This document shows positions 37,011 through 46,551 of a stretch of 64,000 bases of DNA, piece by piece. The translations under genes and the position numbers were made by a program. Origin of the DNA: JAYZBC01 sp036339375. GTDB taxonomy: Bacteria; Pseudomonadota; Alphaproteobacteria; MPNO01; UBA2964. The number at the start of each line of letters is the position of its first letter. Positions within the stretch are counted from its first letter, which is position 1. The notes beneath the pieces are model-generated. The model saw nothing but the letters and a program-made list of their open reading frames with translations. It was not told the origin of the DNA and ran no database searches. The stretch covers positions 3,091 through 67,090 of the forward strand of contig JAYZBC010000078.1 of NCBI GenBank assembly GCA_036339375.1, written 5' to 3'.

Positions 37011-37772
37011 TTAGTACAAATTGTCTCCGCCATTTACGACAATACATTGCCCAGTGACAAAGTCACTGTCATTAGAAGCAAGAAAAACTAAAGTACCAAC
37101 CAAATCCTCAGGCACTTGAATTCGGGGAATTGCGCGAGCGGCGACCGCGCGATCAAACCTGGATGGGTGATATCCTTCTTCCGCTTGCATGACATCAGTG
37201 GAGGTAAGCCCAGGTGCAATTGAATTTACACAAATCCCATCTCCTCCCAACTCTTTCGCAATCGCTCGAGTAAAGGCCATCACACCTCCTTTTGAAGACA
37301 CATAATGAGCAAAACGGGTAGTCCCTTTCATTAGAGTATCAGAAGCAATATTTATAATTTTTCCTTTTTTTTGTTTTTTCATTATTGGAGTTACAGCGCG
37401 GGCACATAAAAAAACACCTCGTAGGTTAACCTCCATAACCTGGTCCCACTCTTTCACCGGTATTTCTTCAAAAGGTTTGCGATCTAAAGAAGCAAAAACT
37501 GCAGCATTATTAACTAAAACGTCTATCCTTCCGTAACGGTCCATGACGGTTTCAACAAGGCGGTTTACGTCATTTTCTTTGCTCACATCGCAACGTTTCG
37601 CCATGACCTCTATCTCGGCTACATTTTTTTCAACCATAGCCTTTGTTTTTTCACAATTTTTCACATCCACAATGACAACGTGCGCTCCCTCTTTTGCAAA
37701 CGCTTGGGCGTAAACTGCCCCAATACCCTGAGCTGCCCCCGTAACGATTGTTACCTTATTTTTTAACCGCAT
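37011..37772 (-). CDS. Short-chain dehydrogenase/reductase
   Basis: A 253-residue classical SDR. The nucleotide motif is TGAAQGIG near residue 12, NNAAV marks strand 4, and Ser with YVSSK near residue 150 completes the catalytic site. ATG at 37772 is preferred because GAGGTGG lies 5 nt upstream; an earlier TTG would start one base from the gor stop. It forms a pair with gor. Confidence 0.9.
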   Translation of the reverse strand: MRLKNKVTIVTGAAQGIGAVYAQAFAKEGAHVVIVDVKNCEKTKAMVEKNVAEIEVMAKRCDVSKENDVNRLVETVMDRYGRIDVLVNNAAVFASLDRKPFEEIPVKEWDQVMEVNLRGVFLCARAVTPIMKKQKKGKIINIASDTLMKGTTRFAHYVSSKGGVMAFTRAIAKELGGDGICVNSIAPGLTSTDVMQAEEGYHPSRFDRAVAARAIPRIQVPEDLVGTLVFLASNDSDFVTGQCIVVNGGDNLY

Positions 37773-37808
37773 TACGTCCACCTCTTCCAAAATACTTAGC
37801 CGCGTCAA

Positions 37809-39164
37809 TTAGTAAGATACAGGTTGCCGCATCGTAACAAATTCTTCCGCCGCGGTTGGATGTATAGCGATGGTTGAATCAAACTGCGCCTTCGTTACTC
37901 CAGCTTTAATCGCTATTCCAATACCTTGGATAATTTCACCAGCTTCGGGCCCAACCATATGGCAGCCAACCACACGGTCAGATGTTTTATCTACAATCAG
38001 CTTCATCAGCGTTTGTTCATCCCGTTTGGTAAGGGTATGAAGCAAAGGTTTAAATCTAGAACAATAAATTTTGACATCGTCAAACCTGTTACGTGCCTGG
38101 TCTTCGTTCAAACCTACAGTGCCAATATTCGGATGGCTAAAAACAGCCGTCGGTATATTCGAGTAATCCAATGACAAAGATGTTCCATTAAACAAATTTG
38201 ATGATAGAACCATCGCCTCAGCGATCGCAACTGGAGTTAACTGAAAGCGATCGATCACGTCCCCTAACGCATAAATGTTTGGAACTGAGGTTTGAAAACT
38301 ATCATTTACGTCAATTGAGCCATCATTTTTTAATTTTACACCTACTTCTTCCAAACCCAAATTTCCAGTATTTGGGACCCGGCCTGTCGCGTACATCACC
38401 ACATCCGCATTAATTTTAGACCCATCTTGAAGTTCAACTCTAAAACCATCGAGAGTTTTTGTGATCGAATCCACATTCGAGTTAAAACGGAGATCAACAC
38501 CTTGTTTCACCATTTCCTGTGCCAAATGAGTGCGAAGATCATGATCAAAACCTCTCAGAAATAAGTCACTGCGGTAGAGTTGTGTCACTTGGGAGCCATA
38601 ACCGTGAAAAATTCCGGTAAATTCAACAGCAATATAGCCACCGCCAACGATTATCACGCGCTCAGGTAATTTTTCTAAATAGAAGGCCTCGTTGGAAGTA
38701 ATTGCATGCTCTCTACCAACAAAATTAGGGAGGAGCGGCCAACTCCCTGTAGCGACAAGGATTTTATCTGCGGTGACCCTTTTTTCTCCCAAATCAAGCG
38801 TGTGATTATCTTTTAAAACTGCCCTGGTTTCATAAATGCAAACCTTATTATCGTTTAAAATTTTTTGGTATATAGTATTAAGGCGCTTAATTTCAGTATT
38901 TTTGTTATTGATTAAACGCTTCCAGTTAAGAGAACTACTTCCAACATCCCAACCATATGCAGCAGCATCTTCAAGTGCCGCTGCGTAGTGCGATCCATAG
39001 GCAAAAAGCTTTTTGGGTATACACCCCACATTAACACAAGTGCCTCCAAGGTATCTTTCTTCAGCTATTCCAACCCTTGCCCCGTAAGAAGCAGACATTC
39101 TGGCACAACGGACACCTCCAGAACCCGCACCAACAACAAAAAAATCATAATCATAATCAGACAT
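37809..39164 (-). CDS. gor: Glutathione-disulfide reductase
   Basis: A 451-residue pyridine-nucleotide disulfide oxidoreductase. FAD site FFVVGAGSGGVR at the N-terminus, redox pair GGTCVNVGCIPKK near residue 42, and active-site HPTAAEE near the C-terminus are all present. It reduces glutathione disulfide with NADPH. It is flanked by a semialdehyde dehydrogenase and an SDR; 71 nt separate it from the former. Its placement in a catabolic block suggests glutathione use during catabolism, which is inference. Confidence 0.94.
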   Translation of the reverse strand: MSDYDYDFFVVGAGSGGVRCARMSASYGARVGIAEERYLGGTCVNVGCIPKKLFAYGSHYAAALEDAAAYGWDVGSSSLNWKRLINNKNTEIKRLNTIYQKILNDNKVCIYETRAVLKDNHTLDLGEKRVTADKILVATGSWPLLPNFVGREHAITSNEAFYLEKLPERVIIVGGGYIAVEFTGIFHGYGSQVTQLYRSDLFLRGFDHDLRTHLAQEMVKQGVDLRFNSNVDSITKTLDGFRVELQDGSKINADVVMYATGRVPNTGNLGLEEVGVKLKNDGSIDVNDSFQTSVPNIYALGDVIDRFQLTPVAIAEAMVLSSNLFNGTSLSLDYSNIPTAVFSHPNIGTVGLNEDQARNRFDDVKIYCSRFKPLLHTLTKRDEQTLMKLIVDKTSDRVVGCHMVGPEAGEIIQGIGIAIKAGVTKAQFDSTIAIHPTAAEEFVTMRQPVSY

Positions 39165-39235
39165 GAGCTATCCTAACCATTAGGTCAAATATGTTCCGCC
39201 CGGAGGAAGCAGAAGAAAAATAAAAGGAAATAAAT

Positions 39236-40711
39236 TTATTTGTCGATTCCACCCATTAAGGCGTATTTGATTTCAACAAAGTCATCAATGCCGTATTTGG
39301 AACCCTCACGACCTATCCCTGATTCTTTAACGCCACCAAAAGGCGCTATTTCTGTGGAAATAATTCCTTCATTAATCCCGACAATGCCATATTCAAGGCC
39401 CTCCATTACACGCCAAATCCGACCAATATCACGGCTGTAAAAATAAGATGCGAGACCGAATTCGGTTGCATTAGCCATACCTATGACCTCTTCCTCTGTT
39501 TTAAATGGAAATAAAGGTGCCAATGGGCCAAATGTTTCTTCGCGTGCGATTTTCATTTCCTGATTTACGTTCGTAAGGATAGTAGGCTCAAAAAATGTAC
39601 CTCCAAGTTGGTGACGGTTCCCTCCTATTACTACCTCCGCCCCTTTTTCCATGGCATCCTTAATATGCTCCTCCACCTTTTCAACAGCCGCCATTTCAAT
39701 TAAGGGACCTTGGTGCGTTTCCCCTTTCAAACCATCTCCTACCTTCAACTTTGAAACGGCCTCGCCAAGCAGTGTAGCAAATTCGTCATACACACCCTCT
39801 TGAGCATAGATTCGGTTGGCACAAACACAAGTCTGACCGGTGTTTCGAAACTTGGAAGCCATAGCACCAGCAACAGCAGCCTCAAGATCGGCGTCATCAA
39901 AAACTATAAATGGAGCATTTCCACCTAATTCCATCGATACTTTTTTCACGGTCCCAGCGCATTGTTCCATTAAAAGTTTTCCAATTTCAGTTGAACCGGT
40001 AAAAGTCAACTTTCGTACAATAGTATTCGACGTGATCTCATTTCCAATATTTTTCGACGCCCCAGTGACGACGTTAAAAACTCCCTTCGGTAACCCCGCC
40101 CGTTCCGCTAGTTCGGCTTGCGCCAACGCTGAAAAAGGGGTCATTGATGCTGGCTTTAGAACCATTGTACAACCTGCCGCTAACGCCGGTCCGGATTTCC
40201 GCGTAATCATCGCAGCAGGAAAATTCCAAGGGGTGATTGCAGCAACAACACCGATGGGTTCCTTAACCACCAGAACACGCTTGTCTGGTGCGAAGGTTGG
40301 TATGGTGTCCCCGTATAAACGTTTGCCCTCTTCCGCAAACCACTCAATGAACGAGGCCGCATAAAGCACCTCTCCCATAGACTCGGCCATAGGTTTTCCT
40401 TGTTCCGCTGTCATGATAGTAGCCAAATCTTTTTGATGCTTTAGCATCAACTCATACCACCTTCGAAGTATTACAGCACGTTCCTTAGCCGTTTTAGCTC
40501 GCCAAGCTGGAAGTGCTAAATTTGCCCCTTCGATGGCGCGCCTTGTTTCAGCGGCTCCCATTTTTGGCACCACACCCAGCAACTCACCGGTGGCTTTGTT
40601 GGTAACCGGCATGGTTTCACCATTATCAGCACCTACCCATTCACCATTTATGTAACAATGCTTTCGTACAAGCTTTGAGTCATTTATTGGCATGGTTAAA
40701 TCGCGTGGCAT
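39236..40711 (-). CDS. gabD: NAD(P)+-dependent succinate-semialdehyde dehydrogenase-type aldehyde dehydrogenase
   Basis: A 491-residue aldehyde dehydrogenase. MELGGNAPFIVFDDADLE carries the general-base Glu near residue 263 and GQTCVCANR the catalytic Cys near residue 297. FTGSTEIGK is the NAD-binding loop. Overall length and CVCANR motif match GabD (SSADH), but related glutarate- or other semialdehyde enzymes share it, so the exact substrate is uncertain. Possible operon with gor and the SDR gene downstream. Confidence 0.9.
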   Translation of the reverse strand: MPRDLTMPINDSKLVRKHCYINGEWVGADNGETMPVTNKATGELLGVVPKMGAAETRRAIEGANLALPAWRAKTAKERAVILRRWYELMLKHQKDLATIMTAEQGKPMAESMGEVLYAASFIEWFAEEGKRLYGDTIPTFAPDKRVLVVKEPIGVVAAITPWNFPAAMITRKSGPALAAGCTMVLKPASMTPFSALAQAELAERAGLPKGVFNVVTGASKNIGNEITSNTIVRKLTFTGSTEIGKLLMEQCAGTVKKVSMELGGNAPFIVFDDADLEAAVAGAMASKFRNTGQTCVCANRIYAQEGVYDEFATLLGEAVSKLKVGDGLKGETHQGPLIEMAAVEKVEEHIKDAMEKGAEVVIGGNRHQLGGTFFEPTILTNVNQEMKIAREETFGPLAPLFPFKTEEEVIGMANATEFGLASYFYSRDIGRIWRVMEGLEYGIVGINEGIISTEIAPFGGVKESGIGREGSKYGIDDFVEIKYALMGGIDK

Positions 40712-40822
40712 CGTATTCCCCTATCTAGTTGGTTATACATCAACATAAATTTTATAGAGTCAATTTGGTCGTAATGAGTATAGGTTGCTAAAGCATTTCG
40801 GTTAACTATCAAAACAAACATT

Positions 40823-42067
40823 TTAATTATTGTCACTCTCTAGACCTGCAACCTGACGACGACCTTCTTTTTTTGACCACATCCAGAAAACGAGGCCCAA
40901 ACCTGCTCCCAATGCAATCGTGAATTGCAAACCAAAGAAGGTTGCAATCCACCCCATAATCAAGGCCCCTACAGCGGGCATACCCCAGTTAAATAAAACA
41001 AATAAACTAACGGCTCTAGCTTGCATGTGACTTGTAGTAGCATTTTGTATTAACGTCTGCGCACTAACCCCAGAAACCATCATAAAAAACCCTATACCTG
41101 CAAGAAATGCCATAGCCAAAACAATTTGGCTACATAGGGTAAAGCCTATTAACAAAAGTGAGGTCACGGCAAATGAACTAGATACAAGACGTGTTAACCC
41201 CTCCGTTCTCCCGCGGTGGGCCAACCAGAGCGAGGCAAACAAAGCGCCGGCACCAATCGAAGATAAAATCATAGCTAGGCCATCGGGCCCACGACCGAAT
41301 ACCATTGCGGCATAACCCGGAGCCATCTCCATAAACGGTCTAATTAAAAGTCCAGTGGCTGCCAATACAAACATTAAAAAACGGAGGCCTGAGTGGTTCC
41401 AGACATAAAGAATACCGTCCCGCATATCCCGAATTATTTTTTGAGGGACATGGGTTTTTGAAGCTTCTCCCTGTGGTTTTAAAAAAAACATAATAAGATA
41501 AAATTGAATAAAAGTGAGTGTTGCAACCGCAAAAACCAGATCCGCTTCTACAAATAACAACAACCCCCCACCAACGGCGGGCCCAACCACACGACAAGCG
41601 TTAAAGGTAGCTGAGTTTAAGGCAACAGCTGCAGATAACTCGTCTTTATTAACCAAGAATTTTACTATCGAAATGCGAGGCGGGGTAGCCATAGCTTCAA
41701 TGAAGCCATGCAAAATGGTGAGAATTAGTAAGAGGCCAATTGAAAGAATACCAGCAAAAATGAGTACCGAAAAACAAATCGACACGAGTATAAGCCAAAG
41801 CTGCATTACCTTCATTACTCGTAAATACCCAACCCGATCTGAAATCGCGCCGGAAAATATCGACAAGGCTACCATTGGGAAGACATCAGCAAATGCAATG
41901 ACCCCAAGCCAAAAGGTAGATTTAGTTAATTCCCAAGTCAGCCAAGCAACAGCAGTACGATAAATCCATCGCCCAGTGGTTGAGAGCCCATTTGAAATCC
42001 AAAATAATCTATATTGTGGATTTGAAACTGCACGTCCTATGCCCCCAAGTAAAAACTCGAAATTCAT
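40823..42067 (-). CDS. MFS transporter, fourth EntS-like paralogue
   Basis: A roughly 414-residue MFS protein related to the tandem trio at 259-4170. WLGVIAFADVFPMVALS and GMPAVGAL match positions of the others, although motif A is diverged (GAISDRVGY). I start it at ATG 42067 because that leaves 15 residues before the conserved block, as in the three relatives; ATG 42085 and TTG 42103 would overlap the preceding gene. Spacing of 1 nt from that gene implies co-transcription, so here the transporter belongs to the catabolic block. Confidence 0.85.
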   Translation of the reverse strand: MNFEFLLGGIGRAVSNPQYRLFWISNGLSTTGRWIYRTAVAWLTWELTKSTFWLGVIAFADVFPMVALSIFSGAISDRVGYLRVMKVMQLWLILVSICFSVLIFAGILSIGLLLILTILHGFIEAMATPPRISIVKFLVNKDELSAAVALNSATFNACRVVGPAVGGGLLLFVEADLVFAVATLTFIQFYLIMFFLKPQGEASKTHVPQKIIRDMRDGILYVWNHSGLRFLMFVLAATGLLIRPFMEMAPGYAAMVFGRGPDGLAMILSSIGAGALFASLWLAHRGRTEGLTRLVSSSFAVTSLLLIGFTLCSQIVLAMAFLAGIGFFMMVSGVSAQTLIQNATTSHMQARAVSLFVLFNWGMPAVGALIMGWIATFFGLQFTIALGAGLGLVFWMWSKKEGRRQVAGLESDNN

Positions 42068-42068
42068 A

Positions 42069-42965
42069 TTATTTACTAACTTCATCCTGTTTTTGGAGGA
42101 CAAGTTGTTTCAAAGTATTCGTTGAGGTGCGCATGGGATCGATGTCATCGCGCCGTTGACGAGCAAGCGGAGAGCTACTTATAAATTTAAATAAATCTGC
42201 TGCCCCTTGATGTATTTGCGGTGTTAAACCAATACTTTCAAAGGTCTCCGCTACCTGTTCCATCTCACCAACATAACGTTCAGCAAGGGTGGGTAAACGT
42301 ATAATAGCTTCATCTAATTTTTCCACATTACCTGCCTGACTTTTGGGTAAACGTTCCCGCAGAAAATCTGTAAACCCAAAATGTTCCGCCGCCAGCATTA
42401 CGGAGGTGTAAAGTGCAAATGCGCCTTTATTGAATGCACCATTACAAATTTTTATTGCCGAACCCTGTCCAATTTGGGGCCCAATAAGCTTTATAAACAT
42501 GCCCTTGCCATCCAACTCATCCAATAATGAAGCGTGGGGTCCGGAGGTACAAAAAATTGGAAAATTATTTTGCGTCGTAGGAGCGCCCCCAATGATTCCA
42601 ACATCTATAAAAATGCCGCCCGCACCCTCTATCATTTCTTTTAATTTTAGTGCTGTTGCCGGGGATGTTGCATTACAGTCCACAAAGGGTAATTTTTTTT
42701 TGATCTTATAAATTAATTTTTCTACTTTTTTTGCAACAATTACTGCTTTTCCCGGATCCAAAATAGACAAAATTAAATCAGCCTCACTTACCATTTTTTC
42801 TAGAGGCCCAACATCAAGAAAGCCCGCTTCACGAGCCTTGAGCTGGGTATACTCAGACCTCTCATCGAGACACGAAATAACTCTGTAACCAGCTTTATTT
42901 AACTGGCCACCAACGGCACTACCCATATTCCCCGGGCTCAAAATAGCGATTGTAGAAAATCCCAT
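42069..42965 (-). CDS. NAD(P)-dependent 6-phosphogluconate dehydrogenase-like protein with DUF1932 domain
   Basis: A 298-residue oxidoreductase. The N-terminal Rossmann motif is AILSPGNMGSAVGGQL; a middle SATSPA-like segment (DCNATSPATALKLKE) and the C-terminal DUF1932 region follow. The family oxidises beta-hydroxyacids, but this subgroup has no known substrate. ATG 42965 has GGGAG 8 nt upstream; a GTG five codons earlier overlaps that ribosome binding site. Upstream of and tightly linked to the MFS gene. Confidence 0.85.
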   Translation of the reverse strand: MGFSTIAILSPGNMGSAVGGQLNKAGYRVISCLDERSEYTQLKAREAGFLDVGPLEKMVSEADLILSILDPGKAVIVAKKVEKLIYKIKKKLPFVDCNATSPATALKLKEMIEGAGGIFIDVGIIGGAPTTQNNFPIFCTSGPHASLLDELDGKGMFIKLIGPQIGQGSAIKICNGAFNKGAFALYTSVMLAAEHFGFTDFLRERLPKSQAGNVEKLDEAIIRLPTLAERYVGEMEQVAETFESIGLTPQIHQGAADLFKFISSSPLARQRRDDIDPMRTSTNTLKQLVLQKQDEVSK

Positions 42966-43141
42966 TTTGTTATCTCCCACTTTGAAATCTTGTTAAAAAT
43001 TCAGAAACCTGATTTTAGGTACCAAGAAAATTTTCTCTTCCCCTGAAGAAAAATTGAAATTTTCCGGAAGGTATAAACTCTATAATTTATAACTTGAATT
43101 ACCGGAATACCTTTATTGTTTTTCCAAGAAACTTCGGAATT

Positions 43142-44023
43142 TTAATTTGGCGAAATGAGTCTCCCGTCTTTATCCAGGTATTTTTGCCAAACATATTTTG
43201 CTTCAAATCCCAGTGTTTTTTTGGCCAGACTGCAATCCAGCCCTCCCCACATTCCTGAAAAGCCTTCTCTAATTTTAGTTTCCGGTAAATACCTTTGAAT
43301 AAGTTCGGCAGTCGGTTCAGGATATCGGCTTGTAACCGTACTAATATTTAATATTTGGTGGCCAACAATATTGGCTTCAACCGCAAGTAGGCACGCAATT
43401 GCAGCGTCTCTTACATCGATGTAACTCCAAAACGTTCCTATTTTATCTCCGGGATTTAACCAACGTTCGGGAAGCGTTTTATAGGTCAAATCAAAGTTGA
43501 CCCCACTCAGCCGAAGGCTAACCGCTGTCAAGGGGTTGCCCGTTGTAAATGAGTCTGCCAATTGTTCGCCAAAGACCTTTGACAGCCCATATGGATCTTG
43601 AGGTTTACATGGGTATTTTTCATCTAGAGGTAAATAATCAGGTGCCCACATTTTTGGTGCATAGACGAAACCGTAAGCTGCTACACTTGAAGCCAATACA
43701 ACGCGCCGTACCCCCATATCCACAGCAGCTTTCAGAATATTATAACTACTGGTGGTATTATTATTAAATGTTTCACAGTCTGAAACTAAATTTGGTGCCT
43801 GAAACGCTGCTAAATGTATGACAGCGTCTGCATTTTTCAATGCTTGAAATATATCACCCGGATTTTTCAGATCACAAACCCACGACTCACAAACTTTTTG
43901 TTCTGGGGCAACGACATCTAAACTTAGCACTTCATAGCCGGCGGCTATCAACTCTCGTATAGTATACACTCCGAGCCGACCACTTCCCCCTGTAACAACA
44001 ATTTTTTTCGCTTTTCCAGGCAT
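43142..44023 (-). CDS. NAD-dependent epimerase/dehydratase (extended SDR)
   Basis: A 293-residue extended SDR. VTGGSGRLG at residue 11 binds NAD and YGLSK near residue 150 holds the catalytic Tyr and Lys, with the Ser in LASSVAAYG. Such proteins reshape nucleotide sugars or act on other hydroxyls; here the neighbours are a Rieske oxygenase and a dapA-like aldolase, so a small-molecule dehydrogenase role is plausible. It follows the Rieske gene by 23 nt. Confidence 0.88.
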   Translation of the reverse strand: MPGKAKKIVVTGGSGRLGVYTIRELIAAGYEVLSLDVVAPEQKVCESWVCDLKNPGDIFQALKNADAVIHLAAFQAPNLVSDCETFNNNTTSSYNILKAAVDMGVRRVVLASSVAAYGFVYAPKMWAPDYLPLDEKYPCKPQDPYGLSKVFGEQLADSFTTGNPLTAVSLRLSGVNFDLTYKTLPERWLNPGDKIGTFWSYIDVRDAAIACLLAVEANIVGHQILNISTVTSRYPEPTAELIQRYLPETKIREGFSGMWGGLDCSLAKKTLGFEAKYVWQKYLDKDGRLISPN

Positions 44024-44046
44024 ACCTTGTCGTACAATTTCAAAAT

Positions 44047-45288
44047 TTATTTAAGGCCACTCACGCTAGTTTGGTTTAACGCTCTCACTCCAACAAAGGA
44101 ATCTAACTTAACCAAACCTTCAGCATTTTCGTCTAAATAAAGACCCTTCGGGTTTCCACCATCCCATACTGATTTGATTGCCTCTCTTACAATTTTACGC
44201 AGCATGATGATACCCCTATCAGATGTTCCAAGACGCTCTTGACGCAAACCAACTAGGTCTTGAGTACCCTGAGTAACTTTATCTTCTAACCTTACATTAC
44301 CCCTAAACGGCATCAAAGGACGCGTATCATAGGGTTTGACCTTTTCCATGGGTATTTCCCTTGTACGGAGTTCTGCAAGTTTTTCAAATATTTTCGGGTC
44401 TGGACCCGTGTAATAATCTACGGTGAAAAGCATAAAACTGTTTTCATCATTTGGGGTAAGAAACATTAAGTGTTCGTAACGAGATCCAACCTCTAGCAGA
44501 ATTTCCGGGCTCACTTTTGCGTGAACAAATTCTGTATCACCCACTTGCAGAATACTGGGCAACCCCAAGCTCATTTCATCAACAAACTCCGTACCCGGTT
44601 TAGGACCTGGCTTAGACATTACCATTTTCATCCCATAGGGGGTCTCCACAGGCTTGTAGTCAGGAGGGTCCTTCAAATTGAAAAATTGATCGCCCCAAGT
44701 CTGAGCACCATAACCACTCATAGTATGGAGAATCCAAACATGACACGGGTCTGCACTATTCTCATAAAAATTAAACCAGTTGTAGTTAAAATACCGAGTG
44801 CTCTCTATGTGACGTTGGCCGCCGTGATCTACCAGAGGAGAATAATTTGGAAGCGGTGGTGGATCGTTCGATTTAGGGCCCATATAAGCAAAAATGAGAC
44901 CACTTTTTTCCCTTACGGGATACGCTGTTTGTTTGATTTTAGCACAAAAGTCTTTGCCATCTGGTTCAGACGGTTGTTCCAAGCAACTGCCTGATACATC
45001 GTAAAGCCATCCATGATAGGGGCAACGAATACCCCGCTCTTCGATATCACCATACTCGAGGGAGGAACCACGGTGTGAACAATATTTCCCAAGGAGCCCT
45101 AATTTTCCTTGACGATCCCGAAATAATACTAATTCCTCACCCAAAACACGCACTGATTGCGGTACATCAAATAACTCCGAAGAAGTCCCAACGACTAGCC
45201 AATACCGTCGTAACCACTCCCCGCCAGGGGTGCCTTTCGCAACTAAGGGTATATCCTTATTCAAAATTTTCGTTGGTCGTTTACTCAA
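44047..45288 (-). CDS. Rieske [2Fe-2S] oxygenase, phthalate-dioxygenase-like (TTG start)
   Basis: A 413-residue single-component-type oxygenase. Rieske ligands are C70-x-H72 (KYCSHRG) and C89-x2-H92 (CPYHGW), and the mononuclear iron site is D180-x2-H183-x4-H188 (ADPCHVWILH). RRYW near residue 27 is typical of the phthalate 4,5-dioxygenase/ vanillate-demethylase group, which lacks a beta subunit. TTG 45288 is chosen because GAGGTGG lies 5 nt upstream; it overlaps the aldolase stop by 8 nt. An earlier start inside the aldolase gene is possible. Confidence 0.88.
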   Translation of the reverse strand: MSKRPTKILNKDIPLVAKGTPGGEWLRRYWLVVGTSSELFDVPQSVRVLGEELVLFRDRQGKLGLLGKYCSHRGSSLEYGDIEERGIRCPYHGWLYDVSGSCLEQPSEPDGKDFCAKIKQTAYPVREKSGLIFAYMGPKSNDPPPLPNYSPLVDHGGQRHIESTRYFNYNWFNFYENSADPCHVWILHTMSGYGAQTWGDQFFNLKDPPDYKPVETPYGMKMVMSKPGPKPGTEFVDEMSLGLPSILQVGDTEFVHAKVSPEILLEVGSRYEHLMFLTPNDENSFMLFTVDYYTGPDPKIFEKLAELRTREIPMEKVKPYDTRPLMPFRGNVRLEDKVTQGTQDLVGLRQERLGTSDRGIIMLRKIVREAIKSVWDGGNPKGLYLDENAEGLVKLDSFVGVRALNQTSVSGLK

Positions 45289-46189
45289 CAAAACCACCTC
45301 GTTTAAGGTCCCGGTACATTGTCTCACGCGCTGCTTGGGGCAATGGTTTTGCTTCCCACTTTGGAAACTTTTTTATTGGTATCCCTCGCATACGAAACGT
45401 CTCGGCAACTGTTGCTCTTCCATAAAGTTTGATATTCCTGATAACAATTTGGGCCACAGCATTTACCCTTCGCTGCAAAGCAACGGCATCATGATATTTC
45501 TCCTGCTCTAACGTTTTCCAAAGCTCAACACATAATTCGGGTACAAAGCTTGTAGGGGGGTTGATCATCCCTGCTACTCCAAAAGGTACGAGACCAAAAA
45601 TATCGGCATTGCCTGTAAAAACGGACACATCTTCGGGAAATAATTTGATGTAATCCAGCATTGCCCCAGCGCCATAAGCTACTTTAATTCCCTTGATCGT
45701 AGGAATTTTTTCTTTCATTTTTTGGCCAAGTTGAGGAGAAATTGATATTCCCGAGTATTTTGGATTTTCATAAATAAAAATAGGGAGGTTAGTGGTCTCA
45801 GCGACTGCACTAAAATGGGCCAGAATTTCAAACTCTGAGTGGTCACTGTAGTAATACGGAGGAATAACACCGATTGCTTTAGCTTCTTTTTCGTCTGCAT
45901 GTTGGGCCAACTCTATCGTGCTCGACGTATCCGCCGTTCCCACGTGGACAATGACAGGCACCTTTCCTGCAGCTTGGCTTATAACAATTTCTGCTGCCCG
46001 TTTGCGTTCGGCAATCGACATCACAGGCCCCTGGCCTGAAGACCCCAGTGCAAAAAGCCCCTGCACTGAAGCATTTAAATAAAAGTCGACCAATTTCCTT
46101 AGAATTGGTTCATCTACCATTCCTTTTTCATCGAAAGGTGTAATTACCGGAATTAAAATTCCCTTTAACAAAAAATTACTCCCCGCCAT
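45281..46189 (-). CDS. DHDPS/NAL family aldolase or dehydratase
   Basis: A 302-residue TIM-barrel class I aldolase of the dihydrodipicolinate synthase/N-acetylneuraminate lyase family. GSSGQGPVMSIAERKR near residue 48 is the carboxylate-binding loop, IYENP near residue 138 supplies the Tyr, and IKGIKVAYG the Schiff-base Lys near residue 167. As it overlaps the Rieske gene, it likely acts on a keto acid from that pathway and is not lysine-biosynthetic DapA. First gene of the leftward block. Confidence 0.88.
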   Translation of the reverse strand: MAGSNFLLKGILIPVITPFDEKGMVDEPILRKLVDFYLNASVQGLFALGSSGQGPVMSIAERKRAAEIVISQAAGKVPVIVHVGTADTSSTIELAQHADEKEAKAIGVIPPYYYSDHSEFEILAHFSAVAETTNLPIFIYENPKYSGISISPQLGQKMKEKIPTIKGIKVAYGAGAMLDYIKLFPEDVSVFTGNADIFGLVPFGVAGMINPPTSFVPELCVELWKTLEQEKYHDAVALQRRVNAVAQIVIRNIKLYGRATVAETFRMRGIPIKKFPKWEAKPLPQAARETMYRDLKRGGFVE

Positions 46190-46551
46190 TTTGTTTCTAC
46201 AAATTTAGACCATTCAGACCAAAACAAGGGATCTTAAATGAAAATTAATTTAACAAAAAATAGGCTTTGCTACGTTAGTAAAATTTAAACGGTGATTAGA
46301 GCTTCCATCAATATTTCAGTCAAGTTTACCCTTTGCCAAAAACAAACGTGAATTTGGGAATACCGAAACCATTACGTATGCTAAATCGGGCATATCCAAT
46401 AAAACTAAAACACTCAAAACATAAATAATCTCATTTGATACAAATGGAAGTGTGTTAAAGTAAAAATTAAAGGGTTTCAAAGCATTCACTAAAGAAGTTT
46501 ACCCAAATTTTGGTTCAAAATCAGTGCAAAAAAAGGGGATCCAAACCGAAA
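46190..46551. promoter_or_regulatory. Divergent intergenic region with a small palindrome
   Basis: About 360 nt between the divergent aldolase and AMDase-like genes. The clearest element is CATTTG-ATA-CAAATG at 46432-46446, two perfect 6-bp arms with a 3-nt centre. TTGATA at 46435-46440 inside it resembles a -35 box, but the next TAAAGT (46456-46461) is only 15 nt away. Promoters for both genes must lie here. No open frame is supported. Confidence 0.3.

Noticed and set aside
39840..40364. Plus-strand open frame of 174 codons opposite the semialdehyde dehydrogenase
   Set aside because: Low-complexity Ala/Ser/Pro-rich antisense reading of the dehydrogenase with no ribosome binding site.
44521..44994. 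Plus-strand open frame of 157 codons opposite the Rieske gene
   Set aside because: Antisense to the clear Rieske motifs; basic, motif-free translation.
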